Assembly: GCF_901709675.1 (NCBI RefSeq)
Contig: NC_051089.1
Location: forward strand, 18,782,008-18,846,007
Direction: 5' to 3'
From: Syngnathus acus
Taxonomy: Eukaryota; Chordata; Actinopteri; Syngnathiformes; Syngnathidae
Length of the DNA stretch: 64,000 nt
A model generated the notes under the pieces. That model ran no database searches. It was not told the DNA's origin and saw only the letters and a list, made by a program, of their open reading frames with translations. The position numbers were made by a program, and so were the translations under genes. Positions 1 to 11,269 of this stretch are shown in pieces (positions within the stretch are counted from its first letter, which is position 1; every line of letters begins with the position of its first letter).

Positions 1-548
1 TGCCTCCCTGTGAACGCGAGAAGTACAATACTGCTGGCAACTGAACCAGTCCGACGGTGTCATCTAAAATTAAACATGAGACGCGATTTGCATGACAGAT
101 TTTACAATCATAGAAATACAGCTAGCATGAAAGGCAGTGTTAGTTACCTGCAGTAAAACTGCACGCCGGGCTCGGGTCCATTTTGCTGCTGGTGCTAGGT
201 TGTTGACAGTCCCTTCGCAGAGGATCAAACACGCGACATTCTGTTAAACTAATGGCATGCTTTTGCATATTAGAGGTATTTCCTCCCTTTGTTGAAATTT
301 CAGCTTTGCAAGTATTGCATGTCGGTCTATTCTCGTCCTTCTTGGCGAAATGTAGCCAAACATTAGAGCGTATCAGCCTCGCAAGTGCCATCATTGTTTC
401 TGGCTGCGCTAACGTGCGTAGTGACATAATTCCTGCTGACTGGAATCGCTAAGGGAATTCTTAAGAAAAATAGCCAACGATTCCAAGAAATTGGTAACAT
501 GGGAACCGATTCTCAACAAGAACCGGTTCTTAATTCCCATCCCCATTA
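1..548 (-). mobile_element. hAT transposon 5' part with BED zinc-finger exon (copy 1)
   Basis: The minus-strand frame at 140-427 reads as the N-terminal BED zinc finger of a hAT transposase (CNTCKAE, then SNMQKH). The outer end near 530-548 carries a degenerate GGGGATGGGAA terminus also found at 15952. Compared with that second copy, this one lacks 15 nt after QKH, which removes the LYTHH segment and so the last zinc-binding His. The element runs off the left edge of the window. It is a non-coding remnant; the hAT assignment is from motif and terminus, not a search. Confidence 0.7.
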
Positions 549-1170
549 TTGAGTACCGAGGCGGTTGACTTCCAGAGTTCCACTCTATGTTCTTTGTTGC
601 GCTCTTTATTCACTTGATGGCAGTCTGTGAAAGACATGTGCTTCTTAGGTCTGCCACAATGGCATATTGCACACATGCATGTACCTGGGTGCCTATATTT
701 TTTACACAACTATCAGGCCATTTTCTTCTTTCTCGTCAAGTCATGCCCATCTTTATCTATTTTTGCAACACATTTCCAATAAAAAGTGTCTATAAATACA
801 GAGTCAATTTCATCTGAGCTGCTAGCAAAGTTAGCAAAACAGTATATTGTTGTCAGCCTCCGTTCCATCCCATCCTGCCTGCCCATCGTGTGAATAGTGA
901 TTGGAAGAGACATCGCGAACTTTAAGTCTTAAAGGGATGGTAAAGTAAGCCCAACATTGGCATTGTATTAAGAAAGCTATGTCAGTGCTACAATGCTAGA
1001 TTTAAACATATTTTGGAACAGAAGGGCTTACTTACTTACTGACACCCAATTTTTGGGCGGAGTCTGCTTGATTAGACACCAGCCTGATTATGTCATGGAA
1101 AGAAGAAATCACAATTTCCCCATTGGAAACCATTGTAAAGACTATCGCTTAAAATGAACCAAAAAAAATT
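549..1170. other. Unassigned AT-rich intergenic sequence
   Basis: No convincing exon, RNA gene or transposon terminus is visible here. Short open frames on both strands lack family motifs. Confidence 0.4.
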
Positions 1171-1690
1171 GGCATGCATAATAAATAAAATAAAAAATAA
1201 ATAAAATAAATGCAGAAATTAAGGCAATGTAAAGTGTTCATTTAAGAAAAAAAATTACACACTTTTCCATTTGTTACATCAGCAAATTTTGGTGACGAAA
1301 TCATGAATTGAACACTTTCATATTACCTTAATTTCTGCATTTAATTACTATACTTATTATGCATGTCTTTTTTGTATTTACATACTCCCTGCAATTTCTT
1401 TTTTGGTGGCATTAATGAGTTTTCCAACTGTGTGTGCGGTCCATGAACGCACCCCAAGTCTACGCCAGAATGCGATCAATAAGAAAAGTAAAGAAAATCA
1501 ACCTAGTGACTAAAAATGGAAATTTACAAACACCAAAGTGTCAGCCGGCTCAGCCAGGAGGCTCACACTAGACTGCGTCATAACGGCTGGCGGTTGTCTT
1601 GTTGGAAAGATTGCCAGCAACAGACTTCCAGTGAGGAGGCCGACCCTTCAAGCTGAGTGTGGGCGTTTAACGAGCCTCTTTAATGCCGAC
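1171..1690 (+). repeat. Dispersed repeat F, copy 1, with 101-bp core flanked by inverted arms
   Basis: An inverted pair of arms (1171-1224 and 1326-1366, sharing GCATGCATAATAA-type and GCAGAAATTAAGG segments) encloses a 101-bp core at 1225-1325. From 1326 to about 1690 the sequence is nearly identical and collinear with 12320-12675, but the core is in the opposite orientation in that second copy. No protein motif is recognised in the unit. Confidence 0.85.
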
Positions 1691-1801
1691 ATCAAACTAC
1701 ACGAATGTAGCCCGATAATGAGCTGACAGACGTGTCGCAGGCAAATGTAGTGTGTTGTGGCCGATTTTGAGTTGTCTTGATGTGTCACAATCTGTGTAGT
1801 G

Positions 1802-2997
1802 CAGGGGTCACCAACACGGTGCCCGTGGGCACCAGGTCGCCCGTGAGGACCGCATGAGTCGCCCGCGGGACTGTTCTAAAATTAGCTTAAATAGCGGCAC
1901 TTGTCAGTGAGCTGCATCTATTTATTTTACAGTCAAACCTCGGTTTTCGAACGTCCTGGTTCTCGAACAAATCGGAATTCGAACAAAAAATTTGAGATTT
2001 TTTTGCTTCGGTTGTCGAACAAAATTCGGAGGTCGAACCTCGCAAGATGAGCCGAGAGGACCCGAGAAAACCTGACCGTGCGGCCCGGATGCCGACGGAC
2101 TCCGTTGTTATTGTATTTTTGTTACTTTGAGGATTGTATTAACCCCTAATAATGCCTCCAAAGAAAGCAAGTGGGAGCAGTAAAGCCATCCTAAAACACA
2201 AAGACGCTCTTAAAGCAATGCGACAGAGAGCGCCCGGCGCGCTGCAGTTGTGCGATCGGACCAAATGAAGCTCCCTGCGCGCTGAGGTCCACTTAAATTT
2301 TGGATAGTACATCAGGACTTTAAAAATATTTTCTAAATTTTAGCGACGGCTCTGTCACAATAATGCGACCAGCGCGGTGCAGTTGCGCGGTGCAGTTGCG
2401 CGGTCAGCGACGCGCTACGGTTGCGCGTTCGACGGTGCGCTGCAGTTGCGCGATCGGACCAAATTAAGCTCCCTGCGCACTGAGGTCCACTTAAATTTTG
2501 GAAAGTACATCAGGACTTTAAAAATATTTTCTAAATTTTAGCGACGGCTCTGTCACAATAATGCGACCAGCGCGGTGCAGTTGCGCGGTGGGCGACGCGC
2601 TACAGCTGCGCGTTCGGCGGTGCGCTGCAGTTGCGCGATCGGACAAATATGCGCAAATGAAAAATTTTTTCAAAAAGGTGGGGTTTTTTTTGTCTTGAAA
2701 TCGATAAAAAAAAAATTCCATTATCTGCAATGGGAAAAATAGATTCGGAATTCAACCGATTCGCTTCTCGAACCGCCTTCTGGAACGGATTGTGGTCAAA
2801 AACTAAGGTTTGAATGTATTTTTGCTATTCTTGTTAAAATCACACACTTACATGTGAACTGGAAATGACAATATCACATAGTGAAAGCCAAATTGAGCAA
2901 ATTGGCTATTTCAGAGGTGTGTGTCAAACTGGTAGCCCTTTGCCTTAATCAGTACCCAGAAAGTAGCTCTCGGTTTAAGAAAGGTTGGTGACCCCTG
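1802..2997. mobile_element. hAT element with 8-bp target duplication, itself interrupted
   Basis: The ends are CAGGGGTCACCAAC and GTTGGTGACCCCTG, flanked on both sides by GTGTAGTG (1794-1801 and 2998-3005), a perfect 8-bp target-site duplication as expected for hAT transposition. No transposase frame is kept. A second element occupies 1931-2818, so the original hAT was only about 300 bp, a miniature non-autonomous copy. Confidence 0.9.
1931..2818 (+). mobile_element. pogo/Tigger- or mariner-like element (family T), copy 1
   Basis: Terminal repeats start CAGTCAAACCTCGGTTTTCG on the left and end in its imperfect reverse complement on the right, with TA at both edges. A 38-codon frame at 2152-2268 begins MPPKKASGSS, like the start of some pogo/Tigger transposases, then stops. 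The interior holds a tandem duplication of about 200 bp (near 2253 and 2450) rich in GCGC. It sits inside the hAT at 1802-2997. Superfamily placement is tentative. Confidence 0.65.
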
Positions 2998-3005
2998 GTG
3001 TAGTG

Positions 3006-3460
3006 TGACATAATCCACAATTGGACGGCTGGCGTCTAGGATAGTTCACGACCACGCCGACGAAAGTCTGGCATGTAAGAATCTTTGGTCGTCATGCCAC
3101 ATAGTAGTGCTTTGAGTGGTTCTTGGACATTGACCAATAGCAATACAGTGCGCTCCTATTTATGGCGCGAGATCGAACATATCGTACACAAACAGACAAA
3201 CAAAATGGCATAAAAAAAGAACGGACAGTTGTTCTCTGATGGGCCACGATATGGAGGAAAGATTTGTGGAGCTGTGGCTGTAGTGTCCTCGGCTCATAGC
3301 TGCTTAGGGTCATTAGAGAAATGTGATGCCTGAAGTTTTTTCGGGAGAATAGACAGCCTGCATTGCCTTATATGTTTGGATACGGGTTGAATCTGTAGAA
3401 GTCGTTTCACTGTGATTAGTACCCTCTATTGGTGAAAGTTAGAAACCGACAGACTATTTC
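3006..3460. other. Unassigned sequence
   Basis: No recognisable gene or element; short frames only. Confidence 0.35.
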
Positions 3461-3560
3461 TGTTCTCTCTCTCTCTCTCGCTCTCTCTCGCTCTGCCTCT
3501 CTCTCTCTCTCTCTCTCGCTCTGCCTCTCACTGTCTGTCTCTCTCTCTTTCTCGATTTCC
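3461..3560 (+). repeat. (CT)n / (TCTG) simple repeat
   Basis: Long CT dinucleotide run with CTGT and CTCG interruptions. The Ser/Leu-rich open frame across it is an artefact of the repeat. Confidence 0.95.
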
Positions 3561-4430
3561 CTCGCTCACCCCCACCCCCTCTTTCCCTCCACCCACCCAT
3601 TCCCCTACTTATTCTACAACTTTGTCCGGCCACGCTCTTTGACTTGTGAGTGACTGTGTGGATGAGGTGCTTCCGCTAAGGGGGCTAAATGCTAAGGTTT
3701 ACACGCTAGTAATGTTGCTTCGTATACATTCCTTATATCGTCCATTTAAAATACTCCCTGAAAATGTGGCAAATAAAAAATTTATTGGGGTCCATGACTA
3801 AACCACCTAAAACAGAAAGTCGGGTAGGATCAAAGCGAGTAAAATCAAGATTTAGGTGTACTTTGTTCAAGCACTTTGCGCGCTTTGTCCAGGCAGTAAG
3901 GAATGTGAGTTATATCTGTTTAATAATTCCTTTTTTAAGTCCTTTTTTTAAGGAGCATTTGCGAAAGGTTGTGTTGTCTGCTGGCTGTAAGATATTTCTG
4001 TACAGTACTTGACTTCCTTTTTTGCAAAATCGGCTTCCTCAAAATGAACCCACATGAGATGCACGTTGACAGTTGCTTGCTCAACAAATTCGAGCAGAAA
4101 TAAATTACTTTGACACAGTTGACTGGAATCACTTGTTTCAAGATGGGTTTTTGATTTGTTTACAAAACAAAATGACAATGAGCACTCAAAACCTAACATT
4201 AATACTAAAGTTAATTGATGTGTCTTCGATTCCTTTTCTTCCTTTTATGTGGCCAGGTCACTTCTTTTAATACTTGCATGAGATCATGCTGTGTAGTTTC
4301 AATTACATTTTTTAAAATAAATGCTTTCTTTCATAAAAAGGAACTAACATAGGAACAATATCTGTTTTTTTCTCCTGACCATTTCCAATTCAGGTAATCA
4401 AACATTTATTAAAGTTTTTAATGGTGTTAA
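3561..4430. other. Unassigned sequence
   Basis: Overlapping short frames on both strands around 3764-4270 show no domain motif or splice structure I can defend. Probably intergenic. Confidence 0.35.
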
Positions 4431-4510
4431 TATTTGTCAACTGTGGGCATGTGAAGCCCTTTGAGACGTTTCTGTGATTAAGGGCTATATAATAAAAGTT
4501 GACTTAAACA
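4431..4510 (+). mobile_element. LINE/SINE 3'-tail fragment
   Basis: It contains GCCCTTTGAGACG, then GGGCTATATAATAAAAG followed by a short TTGACTT tail. This is the type of 3' end shared by fish LINEs and their partner SINEs. Only the tail is present. Confidence 0.4.
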
Positions 4511-4859
4511 TAGCAGAACTCATGGCAATCACTCAAGTCCAATGTAACCAACAGGATGTAAAGGACTGACATGTACGTGGGAGGTGTGAAAACAAGATAA
4601 AAACAAAACTAACAATGTTTCTCAATTTGCAACCTTCAGGCGTGAACATGCGTTGTAGTACTGTAAAGTAATTTGGTAAATTAATGGAATCTCACTTTTG
4701 CTTACTACATACCATGTATTCTGGGCTGAATGACGCTAGCTGAAACACATAAGACTGTAATTGATAGAACAATCAAAAAATAACTTACGTTTTCCATTAT
4801 AAAGGTACAATCCGTTATGTGAACTGCAAATGGTTTGAAATCACTCTGCTGTTTTATCA

Positions 4860-5330
4860 CTTTTGAGACAATGTGGGTCCTCCCTAATATTCACATTGCC
4901 AACACTTCCTGTAAATGAAAAGAAATACAGAACTGTGTCGGTCTATAAGACCATGAAGAGTACCACTTCCTCTTTTCTTCACAGACACTGCACACAGAGC
5001 TTTTTAACTTTCCAGTATACATAAGGCACAGCTCAGTAACTCCATGACACATAGACACAAAACATTCAGTAGATGATGGGACATTCAGGTGATAACAGAA
5101 CAGATGTCTACCTTATAAGGTCATGTTTTTCCTTCCCTCCCCTTCTCTTCTTAGTTCCTGCTAGTGGACAGTATAAAACCTTCTGATCTGGAGTATGACG
5201 TTGTTTCATCTGCTGAAGTGCCTTGTGCATTGATCGCCATTAAACAACCCAAGATCTTGCAAATAAAGAACCAACTGTTACTTTACATCTTTGTTTTCCT
5301 TCTCAACGACGGACATCTTTAACAAAACAC
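4860..5330 (+). mobile_element. Possible solo LTR or retroelement promoter/polyA region
   Basis: A TATA-like CAGTATAAAACC (about 5171) is followed 85 bp later by CAAATAAAGAAC (about 5260) and a T-rich stretch, the order of promoter and polyadenylation signals in an LTR. I cannot define TG...CA ends or a target duplication, and the orientation is opposite to the BEL/Pao remnant next to it, so the link is only suggestive. Confidence 0.3.
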
Positions 5331-5739
5331 TATTTGGTAATAGTATCACTCCCTCCGGATAGACCACACCATAGTTTGCCACAGCAGATGTTTATTTGTT
5401 CGTCTCCGTCAAACTACAAACAGACAGAATCATATAAAACATACACTCACAAAAGCAATAAAAGAAATGTACAACAAACACACACAAACTTAGCATAACC
5501 AATATGACAAGCAACAATTTCGTACCTCGATGGCTGCACAACACCGAAAAAGTGAATGAGTCCGAATTTGCACCGAGCCCTGGAACGCAAATATGCTATC
5601 CTAACAAAATCAAGCAACTCAGTACTGTCCCAGGTGCAAATCACAATTAGTAAGAGAAACTCTGAACACAAAACATGTATACAATAATAATAATAAATCA
5701 AACAAATTAAATGACAAATATAATTTGGCAGTTAAACTC

Positions 5740-6480
5740 CCACCAAATCACAGCTATGGGATTTCCCTCTCAATGACAAGTGTTTTGACTATGACATTAA
5801 CCTTTTTATCACTTCTGTCCTCCCCCTTTTTTTTTCTTTTCTTCTTGCCTGTACTAAATAACTGCCTAGCCTCCTAGACGAGCTTAACTGCCTCAGTATC
5901 AGATGTGACGCTCACTAACCCGTCATCTACATAAAGGTTTCGCTGGATGAATTTAACTGCATCATGGCTAAATTCCTCTTGACCTTCTGTGGCTAGATGT
6001 TTAAGACCAAAATTGGCACAGCCAGGGGAGGAAGCTACGCCAAACAAGTGGACTTGCATACGAAAGACTGATGGTGGTGACTCTAGATCTCCGTTCTCCC
6101 ACCATAAGAACCTCAGGTAATCTTGGTCATCTTGGTGTCGCAGGTCATTCGCTTAATACAGTTCTTAGATAGATGGCCAGGCTTCAAGCAACCGAAGCAT
6201 AGCCTTTCACTCTTGATGTGTTTCACACGGTCTTCAATTGTTTCCGCTATGAATTTGTGACACTTGTGTATGCTATGGCCTGCTTTCTTACAGAATGTGC
6301 ATATGAAGGTGTTCTTTTCACTTGTGTTTGTCGTGAACGCCTTGGCGCCTGCAAAACGTTCTTCGTTCAGATTTTTTACCTTTACTTTCTCAGGTCCACT
6401 TTGATGTATTGCTTGGTATGATGTTATTGGATTACATGCGATGCTTGCTTCCATCGACAGAAATGTTTAGTTAGGGGGGC
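5740..6480 (-). pseudogene. BEL/Pao retrotransposon remnant: Gag zinc knuckles and RT fragment
   Basis: Reading on the minus strand, 6454-6113 holds two CCHC zinc knuckles, CTFCKKAGHSIHKC and CFGCLKPGHLSKNC, typical of BEL/Pao Gag. Next, 6059-5874 gives a reverse-transcriptase piece with the HLFGVASSPGCANF block and the catalytic YVDD box. In an intact element more than a kilobase of protease and N-terminal RT would separate these parts, so a large internal deletion has joined them. No integrase is visible. Non-functional. Confidence 0.8.
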
Positions 6481-6729
6481 ACCTTCACATATTTTTGCCT
6501 ATGGCCCCATGGAGGTCTGAACCGGCTGCACCCCACAGTCAGCACCGGGCAAAGATTGTTTTAACACTGATATGATCATAATAAAAAAAAAATTCTAGAA
6601 CATATTGCAACCCTTTACATACATTTGTCATCCGTCCTTCAAAACTGGTATTTTCCCCATCAAAAATGAAAATTGCAAAAGTTAGTCTAATACATAAAAG
6701 TGGAGATAAACATCAATTTACATATATCA

Positions 6730-7728
6730 GATGGCGGCGCGTGCACACGCAGCGGCCTCTCTCTGTCCCGAACGGTGTTTTGTTTTGTCGTTTAATGTGG
6801 GTTTGTCCGACAGTTTTGTGTGTTCGTCTCGTCGTACTGGGTTGTGCTACAAGTACAGCGGGCTGGTTCTGCTCGACATCGGCGAAAGCGAGTTTTGTGG
6901 CGTTCTGGACTTTGAAGCGGGGACATTAAAGGCACTCGGTCTGCTCCGTCCTGAGGCGTCGCCGCACTCGCCTGCTATTCCTCCCCCGGTTGGGAAGCGT
7001 CGGAAGCGGTGTGCGAGGAGGCTGAAGAGGGGCGAGAGCGAGGGCGTCCGGGCCAGGCTGGCGGCCAACCCAGCTCGCCCGGCCGTGCCTTCCAGTCTTC
7101 TGGCGAATGTTCGGTCGCTGGACATCAACATGGTTTGCTTTCGCCTGCTGAGATCTACGAACCGGACAGTGCGTAACTGCTGTGTGCTCGTGTTCACTGG
7201 GACTTGGTTGACCGTCATCATTCCGGACTCTGCTGTGCATCTGGAGCGGCTAGCGTGCTATCGGGCGGACCGGGCCATTGTACGAGGGGGAAAGTCGCGA
7301 GGAGGTGGGATGTGCGTCTACATCCGTGACGGAGGGTGCCGGGACTCTGTGGTGGTATGCGAGCACTGCTCGCCACTGGCGGAGTTTGTGATCTCCAGGC
7401 TGTTAGGGTCCTGAACTCTCTCCCCCCTTCTGCGTGGCGTCCTGTACTTTTGCGCTTTGTTCTGACTGTCTGCTGTGCGCTCTTGCTCCGTTTTGCTCCT
7501 CTTATTTACTGTGTTATTTGTTTATTTATTATTTATTCATCACTCTTATTGTTCATTGTTTGTGCCTTCTTGTTTTTATTTTGCGTTGTTTACTTGTATG
7601 TTTATCGTGTACTGTGTCTCGTCACCGTGGGATAGGGGAAACGTAATTTCGATTTCTTTGTGTGTCTTGGCATGAAGGAATTGACAATAAAGCTGACTCT
7701 GACTCTCTCTCTCTCTCTCTGACTCTGA
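6730..7728 (+). pseudogene. L2-type LINE: 5' endonuclease start joined to 3' tail
   Basis: The plus frame 6731-7414 contains the linker and start of an apurinic-type endonuclease (SSLLANVRSLD, then TGTWL, IPDSA, RGGGMCVYI). At about 7392 it jumps to the very 3' end of the element (CTCCAGGCTGTTAGG, shared with 16350 and the reverse of 58965). The 3' region then runs to a GACAATAAAG signal and a CTGACTCT/CT microsatellite tail. The rest of the endonuclease and all of the reverse transcriptase are missing. Assigned to the L2/CR1 group by motif. Confidence 0.75.
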
Positions 7729-7861
7729 TATCAGTACTACCACAGTAAAAACATTCTAGAAAAAATATTTTAACAAAGACTCAATTAATTTACTGAATAC
7801 AAAGTGTAAAAGTAAATAAAATGAAATAAAATCTTTGCCATTACACAAACGCCAACCATAC

Positions 7862-9378
7862 GTTGTCTGGGGCCTAGGTGAGGGGCCAGACAAAGGACGG
7901 CTCACACCCCTTATGACGAGTAACACAAATAGACTTGGTTTTCCCTTGCCCGGACGCGGATCACCGGGGCCCCCCTCTGGAGCCAAGCCTGGAGTTGGGG
8001 CTCAAAGTCAAGTATCTGGTGGCCGGGCCTTCACCCATGGGGCCCGGCCAGGCACAGCCCGAAAAGACAACGTGGGTCCCCTTTCCCATGGGCTCACCAC
8101 CTGTGGGACGGGCCAAAGGAGGTGGGTGCAAAGAGAGCTGGGCGGCGGCCAAAGGTGGGGACCTTGGCGGTCCGATACAGAAGCTGGCTCTTGGGACACA
8201 GAATGTCACCTTTCTGGCAGGAAAGGAGCCCGAGCTAGTGTGCGAGGCAGAAAAGTTCCAACTAGACATAGTCGGACTTGTCTCCACACACAGCTTGGGT
8301 TCTGTAACAAGTCCTTGAGAGGGGCTGCACTCTCTTCCACTCTGGAGTTGCCCACGGTGAGCGGCGTCAAGCAGGTGTGGGCATACTTATTGTCCCCCGG
8401 CTGGGCGCCTGCACATTGGGGTTCACCCCGGTCAACGAGAGGGTAGCCTCCTTCTGCCTTCGGGTGGGGGGACGGGTCTTGACTGTTGTTTGTGTCTAGG
8501 CACCAAACGGCAGTTCAGAGTACCCACCCTTTTTGGAGTCCTTAGAAGAAGTGCTGGAGAGCGCTCCTTCTGGGGACTCCATTGTTCTACTGGGTGACTT
8601 CAATGCTCACGTGGGCAATGACAGTGAGACCTGGAAGGTCGTGATTGGGAGGAACGGCCCCCCCGATCTGAACTTCTGGACTTCTGCGCTCAACATGGAT
8701 TGTCCATAATGAACACTATGTTCAAGCATAAGGGTTTCCATGTGTGCATTTGGCACCAGGACACCCTAGGCCGCAGTTTTGGACACTCGGATGAAGGGAG
8801 GGGCGGAGTTATCAACTGATCACCTCCTGGTGGTGGGTTGGCTCCGATGGTGGGGGAAGATGCTGGTCCAACCTGGCAAACCCAAACGTACTGTGAGGGT
8901 CTGCTGGGAACGTCTGGCCTAATCTCCTGTCAGAAAGAGCTTCAAGTCCCACCTCCTGCAGAGCTTTTCCCACGTCCCGGAGGAGGCGGGGAACATTGAG
9001 TCCGAGGGGACCATGTTCTGTGCCTCCATTGTTGAGGCAGCCGACTGGAGCTGTGGCCGTAAGGTGGTCGGTGCCTGTCGTGGCGGCAACCCCCGAAGCT
9101 GCTGGTGGACACCGGCGGTAAGGGTTGACAGCATCCCTGAAGAAGGAGTCCTATCGGGCCGTTTTGGCCTGTGGGACTCTGGAGACAGCTGACAGGTACC
9201 GGATGGACAAGCGCAAGGACACGCTGGAGAGACTATGCCTCTTGGCTGGCCTGGGAACGCCTTGGGATCCCCGGCATGAGCTGGATGAAGTGGCTGGGGA
9301 GAGGCAAGTCTGGGCATTCCTCCTAACCTTAACCCGACCCCGGATAAGCGGAGGAAGATGGATGGATGGAAGATCTAA
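7862..9378 (+). pseudogene. Rex3 (RTE-clade) LINE, deleted copy
   Basis: Nucleotide-level similarity to the longer Rex3 at 49301-52575 is clear from about 7970 onward: the endonuclease GDFNAHVG block near 8590, the linker, then a jump near 9210 to the last 150 bp with the (GATG) tail at 9355-9368. The reverse transcriptase is deleted, and frameshifts and a stop (for example at about 8497) break the endonuclease. It keeps upstream sequence (7862-7970) that the second copy lacks. Confidence 0.85.
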
Positions 9379-10078
9379 TTAAAATACTGCAACCGAAGAT
9401 TTTATAAATATAATGTAAACATTTGGACTTTGCTTGCTGATCACCAGACTGAGCAGAATCACTGCACACCATGCCACTCTAACAGATATTTACAAAAAAG
9501 CAATGTATAGCAAAATAACTCATGGGATCTTAATAAGTCACATATTGACCATCTGCCAGTCTTCTCTTTTATGATGTTTATGTGAAAACAACTGGGGCAA
9601 AAAAACAAAAGACGAAGAAATGAAAAGACACTCAAAGAACAGGAATTGCAAAAGCAGCGATGAAATGATGTGTATAGTGAAGCAGATGTCAACATGGCAT
9701 ATGAATGTTTTCTGAAAATATTGCTAGGGCTTTATGATAAACATTGTCCGTTAATAGAATAGATCTTTGTCATTGTCACACATGTACAACGAAATTTAAA
9801 AAGTGCCAACAGATCAGTGCAAAAAATAAAATCAATAAAATAAATAGAATAAAAAGATAAAAAATACAAGCTAATCAAATCATTTGACAAAAACCCGCAT
9901 AAAGAGATGAAACCATTGCTTAGCAAGACCTTGATAAACGGTTACAAAAAAAAGGATAGTACTGAAACATCCTTTACAATATACGTATGAACAGCTATAG
10001 AAACAAAGTCAACAGTCATAAGAGTAGAAAAGAAAACATTTGATGAGACGGTATTAGAAAAAAAAGTGTAGTACAAAA
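9379..10078. other. Unassigned sequence with LINE-tail-like patch
   Basis: About 9750-9860 (TTGTCATTGTCACACATG, then an A-rich stretch with AATAAA repeats) resembles a degraded LINE/SINE tail. Nothing else is recognised. Confidence 0.35.
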
Positions 10079-10822
10079 CAGGGCTGTGGACTCGGACTTG
10101 GGGACTCGGACTCGGTCGGACTCGATCATTTTTGCCGGACTCGGACTCGGTGCTGATTTTGACCGAGTCCACCGAGTCCGACAATAAAAAAAAATACGTT
10201 CAATTTTATTTTCATCATGCTGCTGAGAATGCGCGTTGGAATACTGTCCACAGCCCTGCTTACGATCAAGTTTGAAAAAGAACTTGACAGCATTGAGCGC
10301 CGCCGGTTGTAACTACGGGGGCTCATTAGGTCCAGAAAAGCTGACAAGATGCTTGCCAAAATGGCAAGGAAAAAATGCACAGCTAAACGAATATATGACG
10401 ATGAACACAGGACGTTTTTAACAGAGTTAAAGTTGTTTTTTGTTGAACGCAATGGCAAGCCATTCTGCCTGATATGTCGGATATCATTGGCGCATTTAAA
10501 AGCTTTAAATGGTCAGCGCCACTTCACCTCACTTCATGCCAATATCGATAAGGATTTTGCAAAAGGGCCTGAATTTCGCAAGCACAAGTTTGGAGACTTT
10601 GAAAAGTCAGGCAGAAAAATAGGTACAGTTTTTCAAAAAAATTACGAAGCACTCAGACTGTCACACTTGCATTGTTTCAACTGGCTTGGAACATTGCACG
10701 GGCTAAAAAGCCATACAATGAAGTGGAGTTCGTTAAAATATGCCTCAGTGACGTTATTGAATTTTATTTTCATCATGCTGCTGAGAATGCGCGTAGGAAT
10801 ACTGTCCACAGCCCTGCTTGCT
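10079..10822 (+). mobile_element. hAT deletion derivative with BED-like N-terminal ORF (family G, copy 1)
   Basis: It begins CAGGGCTGTGGACTCGG. The plus frame from 10349 reads a hAT N-terminus with a FCLICR zinc-finger half and GQRHF...LHA, and keeps later conserved blocks to about 10740. The sequence then runs directly into a terminal segment ending TCCACAGCCCTG at 10811-10822. A 55-bp copy of that terminal segment also lies at 10200-10257, before the ORF. Same architecture as 42309-43155, so both derive from one deleted master. Confidence 0.7.
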
Positions 10823-10879
10823 TGTTATGAAGACAAATTTAGTTGTTGCGTGCGTGCGCGCCCGCGCCTGCCTGCTGCC

Positions 10880-11188
10880 AGTGGACAGTGCATTTTTTCC
10901 TTGCCATTTTGGCAAGCGTCTTGTCAGCTTTTCTGGACCTAGTGGGCCCCCGTAGTCACAGTCGCCATCCATTAAAAAGCCAGCAAAACCAATGGCTCTG
11001 TTTGTCCCTCCTCCTTTGCGGGATTTCACCTCACGCGCATGCGCGTTTGACCAAAATACCATATTGAATTCAAGCGAAGCAAATACGCACGAAAAATAAA
11101 CACAAATGTTGATATGAACGTAAAAGAGCCGCATGAAACTAGCCAAAGAGCCGCATGCGGCTCGCGAGCCGCGGGTTGGCCACCGCTG
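10880..11188 (-). mobile_element. hAT 5' end, inverted relative to its neighbour
   Basis: On the minus strand this starts with CAGCGGTGGCCAACCCGCGG (ending at 11188), runs through a CpG-rich leader and stops at the start of the same ORF as 10349 (ATGGCAAGGAAAAAATGCAC). About 50 bp at 10888-10941 is therefore the inverse of 10330-10381, giving a snap-back arrangement with the adjacent copy. Confidence 0.7.
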
Positions 11189-11269
11189 GTTTAACCCTAA
11201 CTAGGTGCACAAGGAAAACATCTATAGATGCAAATGAGTTAGATATCAAACTGAAAAGCCGTCGCAAAA

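Noticed and set aside
3429-3653. Ser/Leu-rich open frame
   Set aside because: It is the translation of a CT microsatellite.
8919-9317. 132-codon minus-strand Pro-rich frame
   Set aside because: It is antisense to Rex3 endonuclease and tail sequence; equivalent antisense frames appear in the second copy.
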